Shown: positions 24,568 through 36,276 of the stretch, in pieces
Layout of the letters: each line of letters starts with the position of its first letter
Numbering within the stretch: position 1 is the stretch's first letter
Assembly: GCA_037447655.1 (NCBI GenBank)
Contig: JBBHKE010000080.1
Coordinates: 1 to 64,000 of the forward strand
Origin: Zygnema cylindricum
Lineage: Eukaryota > Streptophyta > Zygnematophyceae > Zygnematales > Zygnemataceae
Length of the DNA: 64,000 nt
Direction: 5' to 3'
The notes under the pieces: generated by a model
The model's database searches: none
What the model was told of the DNA's origin: nothing
What the model saw: the letters and a program-made list of their open reading frames with translations, nothing else
Made by a program: the position numbers and the translations under genes

Positions 24568-27500
24568 TTACAAATATTTGGAGGCAGGGTCTTGCTCACG
24601 CTCTTGTATGAGCAATCGCTTTTCCCGGTAGTCTGAAGGTGGGATTTTCTGTATCTTCCGTGCCACAGCCTGCCAAATCATGTCTTCGGCGCCGCCAATA
24701 ACCGCAGGATGATCGTACTGAAACATATGCCGTACCTGGTACACCAAAACCAAAACAAAAGCACCTCTTTGAGAAGCATAAGCATCGCCAACAGAAAGAC
24801 AAACATGCACCAACATTCAGAAATTCCACTATCTTAGGCCAAAGTTCTTGTCAAATTCAGATTGCCATGATAGACTCACAAATAACCCAAAAAGATCCCA
24901 CTTTTTTTTGGTAGAAGACAAAAAGATTCTGCCATACCTCTTGTAATCGCTGGTGCATCGTTTCCCACTGCGTTCTGCTCACATTTCTAAGCAAGTTCAT
25001 CATGTAGCCAGGTGTGATGGCCTTATAGGTCGGCACAAAAACGGCAAACTCTGAGTAGTCAAGAATATCCTCGTATGGCAATTCCAAAGCTTGGCTGACT
25101 ATCACCGGGATACAATGGCTCATGATAGCATCAAAGAGACGGCAAGAGGAAGGAGTGTCACCTGCACTCGCCACACATTGACCTGTGAATGGTATTGAAA
25201 AACTCCAGAACCAACAGGAACATTGCCACTAACAAAGTGGGCTAGTCTTAAGACTACAGAAATGTCAATCCCTAAAAAAACTGTTAAAGTGAGGACGCCA
25301 GTAAGCCACCACAACCACCATCGCCTTCTACTTGCAATCCCCAATTTATATAGGACATGAATTTTTCCTGGAATAAACTTTGTTCTACTAAAGAGCATAC
25401 GAGCCTGTCTTGACATTTCACTGCCCATCTTATTAGCGTTCTAATTAAGAGCAAGGAGACGTGGCAGATTGTAGTCCACTGCCTGAAAAAGTGTTGTTAG
25501 TACTATTTTATGACTTTCGGCCAGAAAAAAGTCACGACCAAATTAGTGTTGTTAAATCTAATAAATATGGGCAGTGTAGCGGTGAATAGACCTCTCAAAC
25601 TGCTAATACTTACACCATCATTGCTTAGAAATGGGGCCATTGTGAAGGCATCTAGTATCAAATTAGGAATGTGCATTTGCTTGGGTTAAAAATAATCTTA
25701 ACTAAAGGGAATTATCTAAATGGAGAATTATGGTCAGATAGACTGCAAAATATTTTCATGTAACTACTTATAGTCAGGTAGGCTGCAAGAAGTAAACGCA
25801 GTCCCACCTGCCGGCATGAGACAGAACTTGGATCGCTGAAAGCCTTGCGCAGCCTCCTGGATGGCGGTTTTGGTCGGCCGGCTTTCCACAAGCATCACTC
25901 CCTCCTCTCCTTCTAAGACCTCTTTCAACTTCTCGCGAATGTAACCACCCTGCTTATGAGCATTGAGAATGAGGATTACTGAAGGCGCTGCAGACTATAT
26001 AGTGATTGTCTCTAGTCAATTCAGCTGGAAATACTAACAAAAATGACATGACAGTAACATCAGACAAGTGGCATGGTTTGTACCTTTTTCCTTTTAAAGC
26101 CTCCCTGAAAGAACAGCATAGACGGCCGAGCATCCCAGCTAGCAGTGCTATTTGAACAATCGTTCGAGAAAGGAGAAACAAACGCCTTATATGGAGCAAC
26201 CACATCTTTTTCATAATACGAGCCCTGTCAGGAACCTTCCAAACCGATGAGAAAAGAACCTGACAAGCCAGTAGAATAACGATGCTCATGACATTAGGAA
26301 TTCCGGCAGTGAGTCCCCTTCCAATCCCAAAGCACATTAATGGCTACGAGTTGGTCTCATGTTCTGAGCTAGAACCTGCCCATGCAGCAGTCCCACTTTC
26401 AGTTAAGTAACAAACAGGCGATAACCAATGACTGGCTTTCTGTCTTTGACTCCAACAATTTTCCATTTCTTCCAATTATTTAAACTTAATTACCTTTGCT
26501 ATAAAAATGTATTGACAGTGTCATCTAATTTGTTTTAGTCGCCTATTAAAAGAGTGTTTATTGGATTAACCAATGACACCACCCTTTTGTCTTTGACTCC
26601 AGAAAGATTCTACCTCCTATAAGCATTCAGCCGGTAAGTATACCTTGATAGCTGGGCGTGAAAAATCACTGACAACAAAAATGGCCTCTTTAACCTGGTT
26701 CATGCGGAGCTCAAGGGCATTCGGGTGATGAGTGACAATAACATGGTCACGCCCTCCTGAACGTTTCCAGGGCTCCTGTTTCTGAAGCCATTCAACCAGC
26801 TCTTGTTGCAAAATTCTGATCAGCCCAACAGTCAGCCACAGCAGAGTGCACTGTGAGTTGCTATTAGAGTAAAGAAAAAATTATTGTGGGGTTTATATTA
26901 GTGTTATAAATTCTAATTCAGTTCCCAATGACGAGGCTGATTTGAACTGTTTAAACAATTAACTTCAAGAAAACAACTAGTGTGAATAATGCTATTTGCG
27001 GACAGAGAGCCAAAAAAACCGGGACCAAATTAGTGTTATTACCCCTAATAGCGATTCGCGGTACTCTAAACTGTGATTGCACAGAGAGTAAATGCTTCAG
27101 AGCATTTTACAAGCAAAAACTGGATAATATTGCAGCAACAAGAAAGAGTGCCATACACCAACCCACTGACCAACAAGGTAACGAGTCAAATTAGCAATTC
27201 CAGAGAGATGCTGGACTCACGCATCTCGGTGATTTGGCTTTCGCAGGTCCCGATTGTAGCTCATGGCTGAAAAGTACGGCACAAAAAACACTTGCGCGTT
27301 TTCAGGTTCAGCGACGCGACGAATGGACGGTAAGCCTTGGATAAGTGATAGCAGCATGAAATAGGCCACACTATGCTGTTGAGCCTGCATAGCAGAGATA
27401 AAATTACAAAATATCAACAACACGATGGGACAAAATTTTTAGAGCAACACAGAAGGACAAAGTTTTCCAACAACATAATGGAAGTTTTCGACAACACTAC

Positions 27501-29408
27501 AGGGAAAAATTTGTCCACAACATGACAGGATAGGTATTTCAACAACACAATAAGACAGTTTTTCAAGAAAAACAGCAAAGCAACCAGGTGAGCATGTACT
27601 GCACCTGCCGAGTAATAATGAGATGAGTCAGCAGGTCCTAACAAAAAAGCTATCAACAATCCAGAACAGTAAACAGCAGAATAACTCTTCCACTTTTCAC
27701 ACTTCTTGTACATCCCATCGTAAATATGAAACCACTAAAGTTCCAGACAAACCACATATGCCAAAATTGCTATCTCAAGTAGAACACAACATGGCTTACA
27801 CCAGGTTCGCAAAATTGTCCATTGTTGACCCCTACAAATTTAGGCTGATTTCACGTAGACGTAAGTTAATTGCCTTAGAGTAATATCTTGGCAACAAATA
27901 TGCTCCGGCTGCCTTTCGAACAGTATTTTTCAGAACGTGTCAGAAGTGGCGCAAGGCGAGGCAAGGCTGGAAGCACATCAACTACACACTTCCATTTTAA
28001 ATAAATTTTCAATTGAACAAATCAAAAAGCTACCTTTCTCCGCTGACTTAGACAAAGAACAGATTTGAATCGCGGAGCCCCTCGACAAAAAAGAAATAGC
28101 ACAGGTCAGCAGCAATCCTTGCCACAGACAGAAACATTTTTGTATAATGACCTCCTTCGCAAAAAGCTTCTATTTTCTCTGTGGTAGTGTTTGTATGATG
28201 GAATCTTTTAAAAACAGCTTCAGTTTTATCAATGGTAATGTTTGTGCAACTGACTTCTTTCCCAAAAAAATCAGTTTTGTCAAGTATAATGTTTGCTTAA
28301 CGGACTCCTTCCACAAAAAGCTTCTGTTGTGTCAAAAGTAATGTTTGTATAATGGACTCTTTTGAAGATACAGGTTTATTAATAATAATGTTTGTATAAC
28401 TGACTTTAGTTTTGACAATGGTTTGTGTGACAAACTCTTCTGCAAAAAGAATCTATTGTGTCAATGGTGCTGTTTGCATAACGGAATTCTTTGCAAAAAG
28501 CTTCAATTTTTTTTATGATAATTTTGGACTTCTTTGCAAAAGGCTTCCGTTTGTCAATAGTAACATTTGTACAATAGACTTTTTGCAAAAAGCTTCAGCG
28601 GTAATATTTGATTAACGGACTCCTTTGCAAAAAGCTGCAGTTTTGTGAATGGAAGCATTACCGATGGATTGGATGCATATACGGGCACTGAAGCGGAGTA
28701 GTTTCCCGGACAGCCGCCCCACGACCACCGTCTGTCAGAATGATCAGGAAATGAATCCGATTCGAAAAGCCCCGGTCCAAACACACGAAGAGTAGGCCTC
28801 CGCGTATCGTTCAACAGACCCCAGTTGAAATCCACGGGCAGGTCGTACATGTAAACACGGAGAGTTGAATCATCGAGTGGCGCTGGTGCAGGCGCTGTTT
28901 GCTCGGGACACTTTGTTTCTTCCGAGGGAATATCCATGTCAACCCTGTTGTCTCCTCGAAGATAAAAGGTGCCATTGACGGCCACCAACGCTTCACGCTG
29001 ACGTCCAAAATCCCCTACCTGTGACAAATTATCCCACTGCAGATCTTGTCTCTCCAGGAAGTCGCCTCTCGTATCTTCTGCTGCCAAACTCCAGCCTGCT
29101 ACATTTTTCATCCGTCGGGGCTCTTTCTTTCCATTTTTCTGCTTCTGCTGTATGGTCGCTGCTGTCTCTCGCGTCTGGAGCCAAGGTGACACGTCATCCG
29201 GTCTATCCCCAATGCTTGTAAAGAATCCAAGAAGGAGCAATAGCAGTAGTCCAGCAAGAGCAAATGTAACGGCCGGCAGGAGCAGCTGACGCGAGCGCAT
29301 GCTAGAGCGGCGACTGGCAACTTGCGTCACCGGCTGTGTCTTGACGGCCGGCTGCACGGCCGCCGCCCGCACGGGCATAGGCGGAGGCGCGGCATCTCTC
29401 GGAGCCAT
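24568..29408 (-). CDS. GT47 exostosin-family glycosyltransferase, 7 exons
   Basis: Exons on the minus strand are 29408-28662, 27384-27221, 26815-26644, 26224-26084, 25949-25808, 25161-24938 and 24735-24568, all phases agreeing, 585 residues. GT47 enzymes of plants are Golgi type II membrane proteins that transfer sugars to wall polysaccharides or glycoproteins. The model has a short cytoplasmic tail, a membrane anchor at residues 42-63 (LLLPAVTFALAGLLLLLLLG), a stem, and the exostosin domain: RVYMYDLP near 175, AQVFFVPYFS near 280, HVIVTHHPNAL, KDVVAPYK near 370, MLFFQGG, EAAQGFQRSKFCLMPAG, and DTPSSCRLFDAIMSHCIPVIV near 460. Donor specificity is not predictable from this; the closest plant relatives I know are unassigned exostosin-like proteins. 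The ATG at 29408 was preferred over 29435 because a TATA-like site lies only about 20 bases above the latter. Low-complexity repeats occupy introns 1 and 2. Confidence 0.9.
25436..25595. mobile_element. MITE fragment (TA-CACCG-type) in GT47 intron 5
   Basis: Blocks of the widespread family are visible: GGAGACGTGGCAGAT, also at 31910-31925, then GACCAAATTAGTGTTGTTAA, and a worn terminal end ATGGGCAGTGTAG. One end is missing, so it is a relic. Confidence 0.5.
26848..27070. mobile_element. MITE (TA-CACCG-type) in GT47 intron 2
   Basis: The left end reads CACTGTGAGTTGCTATTAGAGTAAAG and the right end CCCCTAATAGCGATTCGCGGTACT, imperfect inverted copies of the terminal sequence seen at 31831 and 44717. 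The internal block CCAAATTAGTGTTATTA is shared with the copies at 25.5 kb and 61.75 kb. About 220 bp, non-coding. Confidence 0.6.
27417..27570. repeat. Imperfect ~30-bp tandem repeat in GT47 intron 1
   Basis: Four to five degenerate units of the form CAACAACA...GACAAAGTTTTC are readable, just upstream (in the gene's sense) of the exon 2 acceptor. Confidence 0.55.
28140..28660. repeat. ~50-bp minisatellite in GT47 intron 1, touching the exon 1 donor
   Basis: About ten degenerate units share GACTCCTTTGCAAAAAGCTTC, then AGTTTTGTCAATGGTAATGTTTGTATAA. The last unit ends within about 10 bases of the exon 1 donor at 28661, and part of the consensus (AATGGTAATG) resembles the real donor context. Confidence 0.8.
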
Positions 29409-29452
29409 GTACGCCCTGCAGCTCCAGCTAGACAAAACAGAAGTTTCAAAGT

Positions 29453-29460
29453 TATTTATA
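29453..29460 (-). promoter_or_regulatory. Possible TATA box of the GT47 gene
   Basis: The minus strand reads CTATAAATAAC, 45 bases above the ATG at 29408. A start of transcription about 30 bases downstream would leave a very short leader and would exclude the ATG at 29435. Sequence evidence only. Confidence 0.4.
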
Positions 29461-29778
29461 GACGGCGATCACAACCATTGAGGTGTTTGCAACAAGTATT
29501 GCGTGTTCATTTCCGCAAATGAAATGACAGTTAGCAAAGTACTCGTTCACTTTTCGTGAATTGGACTGACACGAATAGCAGCGGCGATGGTCGCAGTCTG
29601 CTGCTGTCACATTCTTGCGGAGCGCACTCGCGCCTCGCATCGTCACTGACAACGGCGCTTTTCAATTTTGAAATTTGGCGGATCTTTTGTGGTTGAACAT
29701 GGAAGTTTTGAAGTTTAAACTTTTAATGACGATGTGGCTAGGACCGGAAAGGACGGGATCGAATCTTTCACACGAGAC

Positions 29779-30079
29779 CATAGTTCAAAAGTAGGCGTTT
29801 TTATGGGTAGGCCTTTGGTCGGCGCCTTTATTGTAAGTTGTGTTATGGGCTTTTCTGTGATCTTCTTAGATCAATACTTTGATCAGCGACCGTCCGATCT
29901 CCAAATCTGACGGTGAAAAAAAAATTGGTCCGAATGTTTTAATTGGTCCAATTTTTGGTCTGAATGTTTTAATTGGTCCGAATAGGTCCGAATACAATAT
30001 GGGTCTTAAGGTCATATTGTATGTTTTGCATACAATAGGCATATTGTATGGGCCTACTTTCACCTACTTCTGAACTATG
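29779..30079. mobile_element. hAT-like TIR element F, copy 1 (301 bp)
   Basis: It begins CATAGTTCAAAAGTAGG and ends CCTACTTCTGAACTATG, flanked on both sides by the 8-base direct repeat CACGAGAC (29771-29778 and 30080-30087). An 8-base duplication is the hallmark of hAT transposition. It is an internally shortened relative of the 832-bp copy at 32390. No coding capacity. Confidence 0.85.
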
Positions 30080-30123
30080 CACGAGACCTATACGAGACAG
30101 TATTTTAAATTTGGAACAGCAGC

Positions 30124-30335
30124 TACACCGTGAATCGCTATTAGCGTTTAGAAATAAATAGCGTTGTGAAACAAATAGCGTTATTAACGCTATTTGGGAA
30201 TTTGGGGGTTTTGACGTAAATCATTTACTCTAATTTGTTTTTTAAAGGGTTTTAATTTATTCTATTTGAAAATTTGGGTTAAAAAACGGGGTACCGCAAT
30301 TAGAGGCATTGACGCTAAAAGCGATTCACGGTGTA
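30124..30335. mobile_element. TA-flanked MITE (CACCG family), 212 bp
   Basis: The ends are TACACCGTGAATCGCTATTAG and GCGATTCACGGTGTA, with TA at both borders. Internal blocks GGAATTTGGGGG and CGTTATTAACGCTATTTG recur in related copies. Non-coding. Confidence 0.75.
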
Positions 30336-30346
30336 GCGGTTCAAAC

Positions 30347-30887
30347 CTATGTTCAAAAGTAGGTGAAAGTAGGCCCATACAATATGCCTATTGTATGCAA
30401 AACATACAATATGCCCTTAAGACCCATATTGTATTGGTCGAAAAATGAAAAAAAATAGTTACAGGGTTGAGTTGCACATCGATCGATAGAGAATTAAACG
30501 TCATGTCTAAATTTTGAAAAAAAATCGGACAAAAAAAACAATTTCTGTGAGTTTTGAGGTAAAACTTATTTAAACCGTTAGATTCAGAAAATCGGACGGT
30601 CTCTGATCAAAGTAGTGATCTAAGAAGATCACATGAAAAGCCCATAATACAACTTACGATAGGACTATCTGTCATATTAGCGTCTGCAATTTTGAACGTC
30701 CGCGTGTTCGCTAAAAAATTTCGTCCGTCGGCGTGCGCTGAACTATGATCATACGTCAGATTCGTACGTCCGTACAAGAGTGTCCACAACGAACACCCAT
30801 ACAGTATGCCTACTCTACGCGAGTTTAGTGCCAAGTTTTGTGCGCCTACCAAAGGCCTACCATAAAAACGCCTACTTTTGAACTATG
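30347..30887. mobile_element. hAT-like TIR element F, copy 2, inverted (541 bp)
   Basis: The ends are CTATGTTCAAAAGTAGG and CGCCTACTTTTGAACTATG, flanked by perfect 8-base direct repeats GTTCAAAC (30339-30346 and 30888-30895). It lies in inverse orientation to copy 1, so the two copies form a large foldback structure of about 1.1 kb with the small MITE in its loop. Confidence 0.85.
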
Positions 30888-30895
30888 GTTCAAAC

Positions 30896-31830
30896 TATTC
30901 CTATTGCCTGTTCAGCTCACATATATAAACGCAAATGCGTTTAAACACAGATGTTACATTACGGGTGGGGTTACATCCGGAGGTCTCTGTAATTGTACGT
31001 GCAGCAAATGTAGTTGTACGAGCAGCAATATTCATTACAGAGGACTCGGTTACATCGGGTAATGTTTGTAAAGCTATGTGTCTTTATTTGAGTGTTACCA
31101 CGTAGGTCAAAGTACAAATATTAAAAATCTCAAAGATTTTACACACCGACCAATTTCAATGTGAAATCTAAAATCTCGTACTATATCGCTGTACGAAATA
31201 TGCGTACTATATCATTGTACCACGGAAACCCCCTTTTCTTCGCAGGCGCTCTATCGTTTTTACTTTTTAGCGCTTGCTTTTACAGCCTTTCACTTTTCGA
31301 AACGAAGCTCGAAACTCGAAGCGCGTGAAACCACAAAGGTTAACTGAAGACAAAAGGAGCGTGACGAGATATCTTCCGGCAAATACTTTCTGTTGGATTT
31401 TGGTGGATTCGCGTCGATCATGTCAAAAGGCACGTGTCTTTCCACGTGTTTAATGTTGTGGCAATCCGTCGTCGCACGAGTCTATATGGTCCAGTGTAGC
31501 GCTTCTACAGGTTCTGCGATGGCGTACTCACCGCCGTGCGGTGGGTCCGCCATGAATGGAGTGATGGCTTCGCGGATGAAAACCACGATAAAATCGAACG
31601 GTCAATGATTTCGCCCGGACCCACAAGAGAATCATAATCGTATCTTCTGTCGTGCTGTTTTTCAGAAAATCACCAGAAAATAGTACGAAAATGTACGATC
31701 AATTACAATAATTCTGTAAAATAATAAAGAATTATTGTAATTCTGTATTATTTTACAGTATTCTTAGCTAATTCTTAGCTTTTACAGTATTTGAACGTAC
31801 TTTTGGTTTTATAATTCTAGCCTTTAATGG
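30896..31830. other. Intergenic, no gene recognised
   Basis: AT-rich sequence with a more balanced GC stretch at 31250-31630. The short open frame at 31393-31608 shows no recognisable family. An imperfect inverted repeat built from TTACAATAATTCTGTAAAATAAT lies at about 31700-31770. Confidence 0.4.
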
Positions 31831-32033
31831 TACACCGCGAATCGTTATTAGACTATTGAAATTATTAGAGTAAGGAAAAAATTAGCGTCATTCATTCTAA
31901 TTTAGTGCCAGGAGACGTGGCAGATCATGGTCCACGTCCTTGAACAGTGGAATTTGTTCAATTTAACGTATCAATGTCAAAATTTTGGGGTACCGATATA
32001 GCGTACATAAGGCTAATAACGATTCACGGTGTA
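31831..32033. mobile_element. TA-flanked MITE (CACCG family), 203 bp
   Basis: The ends are TACACCGCGAATCGTTATTAG and CTAATAACGATTCACGGTGTA. It contains GGAGACGTGGCAGATCATGG, shared with the relic in GT47 intron 5. It is followed three bases later by another family member, the pair being joined by TACAGTACA. Confidence 0.8.
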
Positions 32034-32036
32034 CAG

Positions 32037-33432
32037 TACACCGCCAATCGCTATTAGAGTAACGGAATAAATAGCGTAAAAAAAAAATAGTGTTATTAAC
32101 ACTAATCGGGAATTTTAATTTTTTTTTTTAAATATATATACTAATTAATCCCTAACTGTAATTTGGGTTGTCCTGAATAATAAATACCCGCCCTTTGGAT
32201 GTCTACAGTAATATGTGTACTCGTACAAAATCTGACAATTCGTACGCCGTCGCGCTGTTCACACGGTCGACGGACGAATATATGAGAACGTGATTTTTGT
32301 CGACGAGTTTGCGTCTCTTTCTTCCAATGCACATTCACATGTGTGCGCAATAATGTTAAGTGTCTTTTTATGCCTTTGTAATTCAAAAACATAGTTCAAA
32401 AGTAAGTTTTTTTATGGTAGGCCTTTGGTAGGCGCACAAAACTTTGCACAAAACTCGCGCAACGTAGGCATACTGTATGTGTGTGCGTCGTGCACACTCC
32501 TGTACGAACGTCCGAATTTGACGTAAGATCAAAGTACAGCGCACGCCGCAGGACGAAATTTTTTAGCGAACTGACACGGCGTAGGATGACATCCAGTGGG
32601 AAAAAAAACCGGGAAAAAAAAAAACGCGGAGGGGCAACCAAACAAAATTTCGAAATAATTGCGATGGAGTTAAAATGAGCGCAGTGGAGAGCGGTGAGAG
32701 TGCGACGAGAGAGAGTACGGACAGTTCATAGCTTTTTCGGAAAGTTGTTTTGCAACCACCAACGGGGTTGGTCCGTGGGTTTTGGTAATTCTTTTGGCAG
32801 TGTGGTAATTTTTTTATTTTTATTGTCCCATACTGCCTGGTTGGTCAATTTGAGGCTTATTTAGTGTGGCCCCCAAAATTGCAGACGCTAATATGACAGA
32901 TTGTCCTTTCGTAAGTTGTGTTATGAGCTTTTCATGTGATCTTTTTAAATAGCCTACTTTGATCAGCGACCGTCCGATCATCCAAATCTGACAGTTTAAA
33001 TAAAAAGTCCCTCAAAACTCACATAAATATTTTTTTTGTCCGATTTTTTTTCAAAATTTAGACATGTCATTTAATTCTCTGTCAAACGATGTGCAACTCA
33101 ACCATGTTCCTATTTTATTTCATTTTGCGGCCAATACAATATGGGTCTTAGGGGCATATTGTATATTTTGCGTACAATAAGCATATTGTATGGGCGTACG
33201 GTCACCTACTTTTGAACTATGTTTAAAAAGTATCAATTCGTACGGAAATACCCTGTCCCTATGCAACACTATTTCCATTGCAGTGTACTTCCATTATTAA
33301 CGCTAATTGAAAAAAACAAACCCTAATTAGAATAATGGAAAAAATAGAATTATGGATTGTATTTGAGGTTTCTTTTTTGAAAAAGGGGCACCAAAGTAGC
33401 GTTATTTACTCAAATAGCGAATGGCGGTGTAC
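32037..33432. mobile_element. Long MITE-2 (TA-CACCG ends), carrying an inserted F element
   Basis: The left end is TACACCGCCAATCGCTATTAGAG, the right end AAATAGCGAATGGCGGTGTA. Without the insertion at 32390-33221 it is about 560 bp, matching the copy at 44717-45282 block by block (GGGTTGTCCTGAATAATAAATA, CACATGTGTGCGCAATAATG, AATTAGAATAATGG). It encodes nothing recognisable; the short frames in the copies are not conserved as protein. Confidence 0.8.
32390..33221. mobile_element. hAT-like TIR element F, copy 3 (832 bp), inside MITE-2
   Basis: The ends are CATAGTTCAAAAGTAAG and CACCTACTTTTGAACTATG. The flanks TTCAAAAA (32382-32389) and TTTAAAAA (33222-33229) match at 7 of 8 bases, and the uninterrupted MITE-2 copy at 44.9 kb has the same site once. 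Longest F copy here, with no transposase frame. Confidence 0.85.
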
Positions 33433-33640
33433 AGTACACCGCCATTCGCTATTTGAGTAAATAACGCTAATTTGGTGCCCTTTTTTCAAAAAAAAAACCT
33501 CAAATACAATCCATAATTCTATTTTTTCCATTATTCTAATAAAGGTTTTTTTTCAATTAGCGTTAACAATGGAAATACACTGCAATGTTTTTAGTGTGGT
33601 GTACGGACAGGGTATCTCCGTACAAAATGGTACTTTTTGA
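33230..33640. repeat. Near-perfect inverted repeat, arms about 200 bp, centre 33434
   Basis: Two MITE-2 ends meet head to head at GGCGGTGTACAGTACACCGCC. The arms then mirror each other outward through the blocks TTTACTCAAATAGCGAATGG, CCATAATTCTATTTTTTCC, the GTGTACTTCCATT/AATGGAAATACAC pair and GGACAGGGTAT. Right of the centre the second copy (33436 to about 33800) is truncated. Confidence 0.9.
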
Positions 33641-33996
33641 ATTACAAAGGCATAAAAAGACACTTAACATTATTGCGCGCACATGTGAATGTGCACTGGA
33701 AGAAAGAGTTGTAAACTCGTCGAAAAAAAATCACGTTCTCATATGCTCGTCCGTCGACAATGTGAACATCGAACATGTTCGGGTGTGGAAATTTCTATTT
33801 TAAACTGTAAACTAACAGAATTGATTGAATTGTGCCGCAAACATGTAACTGTCCGCCCAACATTTACGGTTTCCACTTTAGTTATGGTTATCTTACGCAA
33901 TTAGTATAAATACTAATTCTAATTGAAAGTTACGGGTAAATTAGTATTAACTTATACCCTAATATGATGCCAATATGCCATTTGGCCATAAAATAC

Positions 33997-34817
33997 TAGT
34001 GTTGGGTATCGAGGACCTTTTGCCGATATTCGATATATATCGAATTTCAGGTACTCGATAATCGATATATCGAATATCAAAATATCTCGATATATCGCCA
34101 ATATATCGCTGATATATCGTATTGCCAATATATCGAGGCATTTAAAAAAAAAATGAAAATTTTCACAGTCACGTGGCTTTCGGACAAGGTGACCGTAAAA
34201 TCTTTACCGAAAAGAAATACGGTTTTTTCTTGAAAGTCAGCAGAGTGAAGGAGATCTCTGAGGTACATTAGCGCGGTACACTTGCGAAGTACACGCATGT
34301 AATACGCATGTACGGATTATCAAACGAAAATGGTCAGTTTCCAAATCTTTGATGATTTTATAGATTTGATCATCATCTTACAAGGAACCACTCAAATCAA
34401 AACATGTATGTAAGAACTTGTTTACAGACGATACACGATGTAACCGATGCCTCTGTAATACAAAAATTTTGTTGTCCGTACTATTACAGAGTCCCCTTGA
34501 TGTAACCATACCCCAAATAAGTAATTATATGAATTACAGAATTTGTATTTTTTTGTCGATTACATTTTGCGGCGTCTACCTTTTAAGTGACAGAACGAAA
34601 ATCACGTCATACGTGGCGAATCAGACAATTTCCTTAAAATAACATATTGTATAAAAATATAAAATATTAGATTTAAAAAAATGCTATATATCGCGATACA
34701 TATCGCGATAATTTATGTTGGTCTAGGTAAGATATATCGAGGATTGTGCTCGATCGATATTCGATATATCGAATATCGAAATTATCGCGATATGAATTTA
34801 CCCGATACCCAACACTA
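33997..34817. mobile_element. hAT-like MITE family G, copy 1 (821 bp)
   Basis: The ends are TAGTGTTGGGTATCGAGG and TACCCGATACCCAACACTA. The subterminal regions are dense in ATCGATATATCGAATAT-like palindromes. The flanking 8-mers TAAAATAC and AAAAATAT are only a weak duplication. TIRs starting TAGTGTTG are typical of hAT elements. Non-coding. Confidence 0.75.
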
Positions 34818-35154
34818 AAAAATATTGTAAACGTTTACGTTAATACTGGGTGGGTGCTGTGAAAAGACCACAAATTACAGTAATTTAGCTATAATACATA
34901 GAATAAAGTTACAATATCTGGCGTTGTTGATATTGGCGTGGAGTCACGCCAAATGCGAAGACTCCCCATAAACTAGATCTTTTCTTAACCAATGGAAACC
35001 AGCCGTTTCCTTCGCCCCTATAGGATAGGACGCCTACGCCGTCAATCTCACAAATTCGTCCTTTCCACAACAAACAGGCAGGTGATAGCTTGTCGCCTGC
35101 TTCGTTTCGACTGTCACTGTGTCGTTTCGCCTCTCGTCTGCTTCATTCGCCTCC
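34818..35154. other. Intergenic, possible upstream region of the next entry
   Basis: Open frames on both strands (34992-35273 and 35264-35034) overlap each other and match nothing known. From 35000 on the sequence is less AT-rich, as upstream regions of plant genes can be. Confidence 0.3.
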
Positions 35155-36051
35155 ATGGATGTCATTCCACGCACGCCGTCCAAAAACCGTCGTCTTGGGA
35201 CCTCTGTAACCCCACTGACTATGGAAAAGCGCCATGGGCACCACGAGGAGGACAAGATAGACAACTTTGGTAAATTCTTCAGTTTTTTTTGTTTTTTTCC
35301 AAAAATTTATATTTTTAACCATTTTTCTCACCCTCTCGATATGCCTCTCCCTCCCTCCCTCTCTCTCCATCTCCCTTAAACCTTCTCCCTCACCTTCTCT
35401 ATCTGTCTGTATCTTCTCTTTTCATATCTCTCAATCGATAGCTCTCCCCCTCAAACTGCCTTCCCTTCTCCTTGTCTTTTTCGTTTGGCCTCTCCTTTTC
35501 CCTCTCGTTCTCCTTTTTCTTTTTCATTTGCCTCTCTCTACTTTTGATCTCAGCATATCATTCTCCCTCTTCATCAGTCTCCATGTCTCTTTTCCCTCTC
35601 ACCCTCCCTCATAATGTGGTACTCCTTCTCCACATTTTAGGGTTTCCTCTCCAATTTCCTCTCCTTGTTACCTCTCCTCTTCTCTCGTCCTTTCCTTCAC
35701 CCTCTCGTTTTTCGTTGCGTCACCTTTTTTCCCTCTTTCCATCTCTCTCTCAATCTTTCTCCATATTTTTGTCGCTCAATAGGTTGTCCTCTTGATTTTA
35801 CTTATTTTTCTTTGCTCCATCCCTATCCACTCTCTCTTAAGGATGAAGAAAAGTGTTTTGTAAAGTAAAAAATTGAATGTGAAAACGACAAGTTCGATAG
35901 AGACACTGATGTGGAAGAGGAGGAGAAAAAGGAAGAGTATGACGTAATTTCATCATCTGAGGAAGAGGGAGAAGGAAAGGTAGTCAGAAGGTAGTCAGGA
36001 AACCGACATTTTTTAGGCGGATGTTTACAAGTTCGAAAGTCTTGATTGGTC

Positions 36052-36096
<45 letters not shown>

Positions 36097-36276
36097 TCTC
36101 TCTCTCCGACCATTAAAGAAAAAATGTATTTTTTCTTGATTTTTTTCAAACAGAATCCACATGATAAAAGTGAATTTCGACACGAGTGGATGGAGTGGAA
36201 GGACCACCGTTTTAGGATTATGATTGGAATTTTTTGTTGGTATTGCGAATCGAGACGTAAAGAAAAATTACGATAG
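35155..36276 (+). CDS. Possible small gene of unknown function (tentative exons)
   Basis: Three stretches look coding. One is 35155-35269, starting MDVIPRTPSKNRRL and ending before a GTAAAT donor. The second is an acidic stretch ending at 35979 (DVEEEEKKEEYDVISSSEE) before GTAGTC. The third is 36154-36276, after a CAG acceptor, reading SEFRHEWMEWKDHRFRIM then CWYCESRRKEKLR and a stop; AATAAAAG follows at about 36300. The last two join in phase, but no clean junction between the first and second was found. I recognise no family. The intervening DNA is pyrimidine-rich. It could equally be chance frames beside low-complexity DNA. Confidence 0.25.
35330..35800. repeat. Pyrimidine-rich low-complexity tract
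   Basis: About 470 bases are dominated by C and T on the plus strand (CTCCCTCC, CTCTCTCC, CTTTTTC). It generates long Ser/Leu/Phe/Pro-rich open frames that are composition artefacts. Confidence 0.8.
36056..36108. repeat. (CT)n microsatellite
   Basis: CT dinucleotides run for about 35 bases, then TACTCTCTCTCTCC. If the tentative gene is real, the tract lies in its last intron. Confidence 0.9.

Noticed and set aside
29108-29522. Overlapping frames on both strands across GT47 exon 1
   Set aside because: Shadows of the GC-richer GT47 coding exon in other phases.
35267-35868. Long Ser/Leu/Phe-rich plus-strand frames, up to 115 codons
   Set aside because: Translations of a pyrimidine-rich tract in overlapping phases; no domain, start context or splice support.
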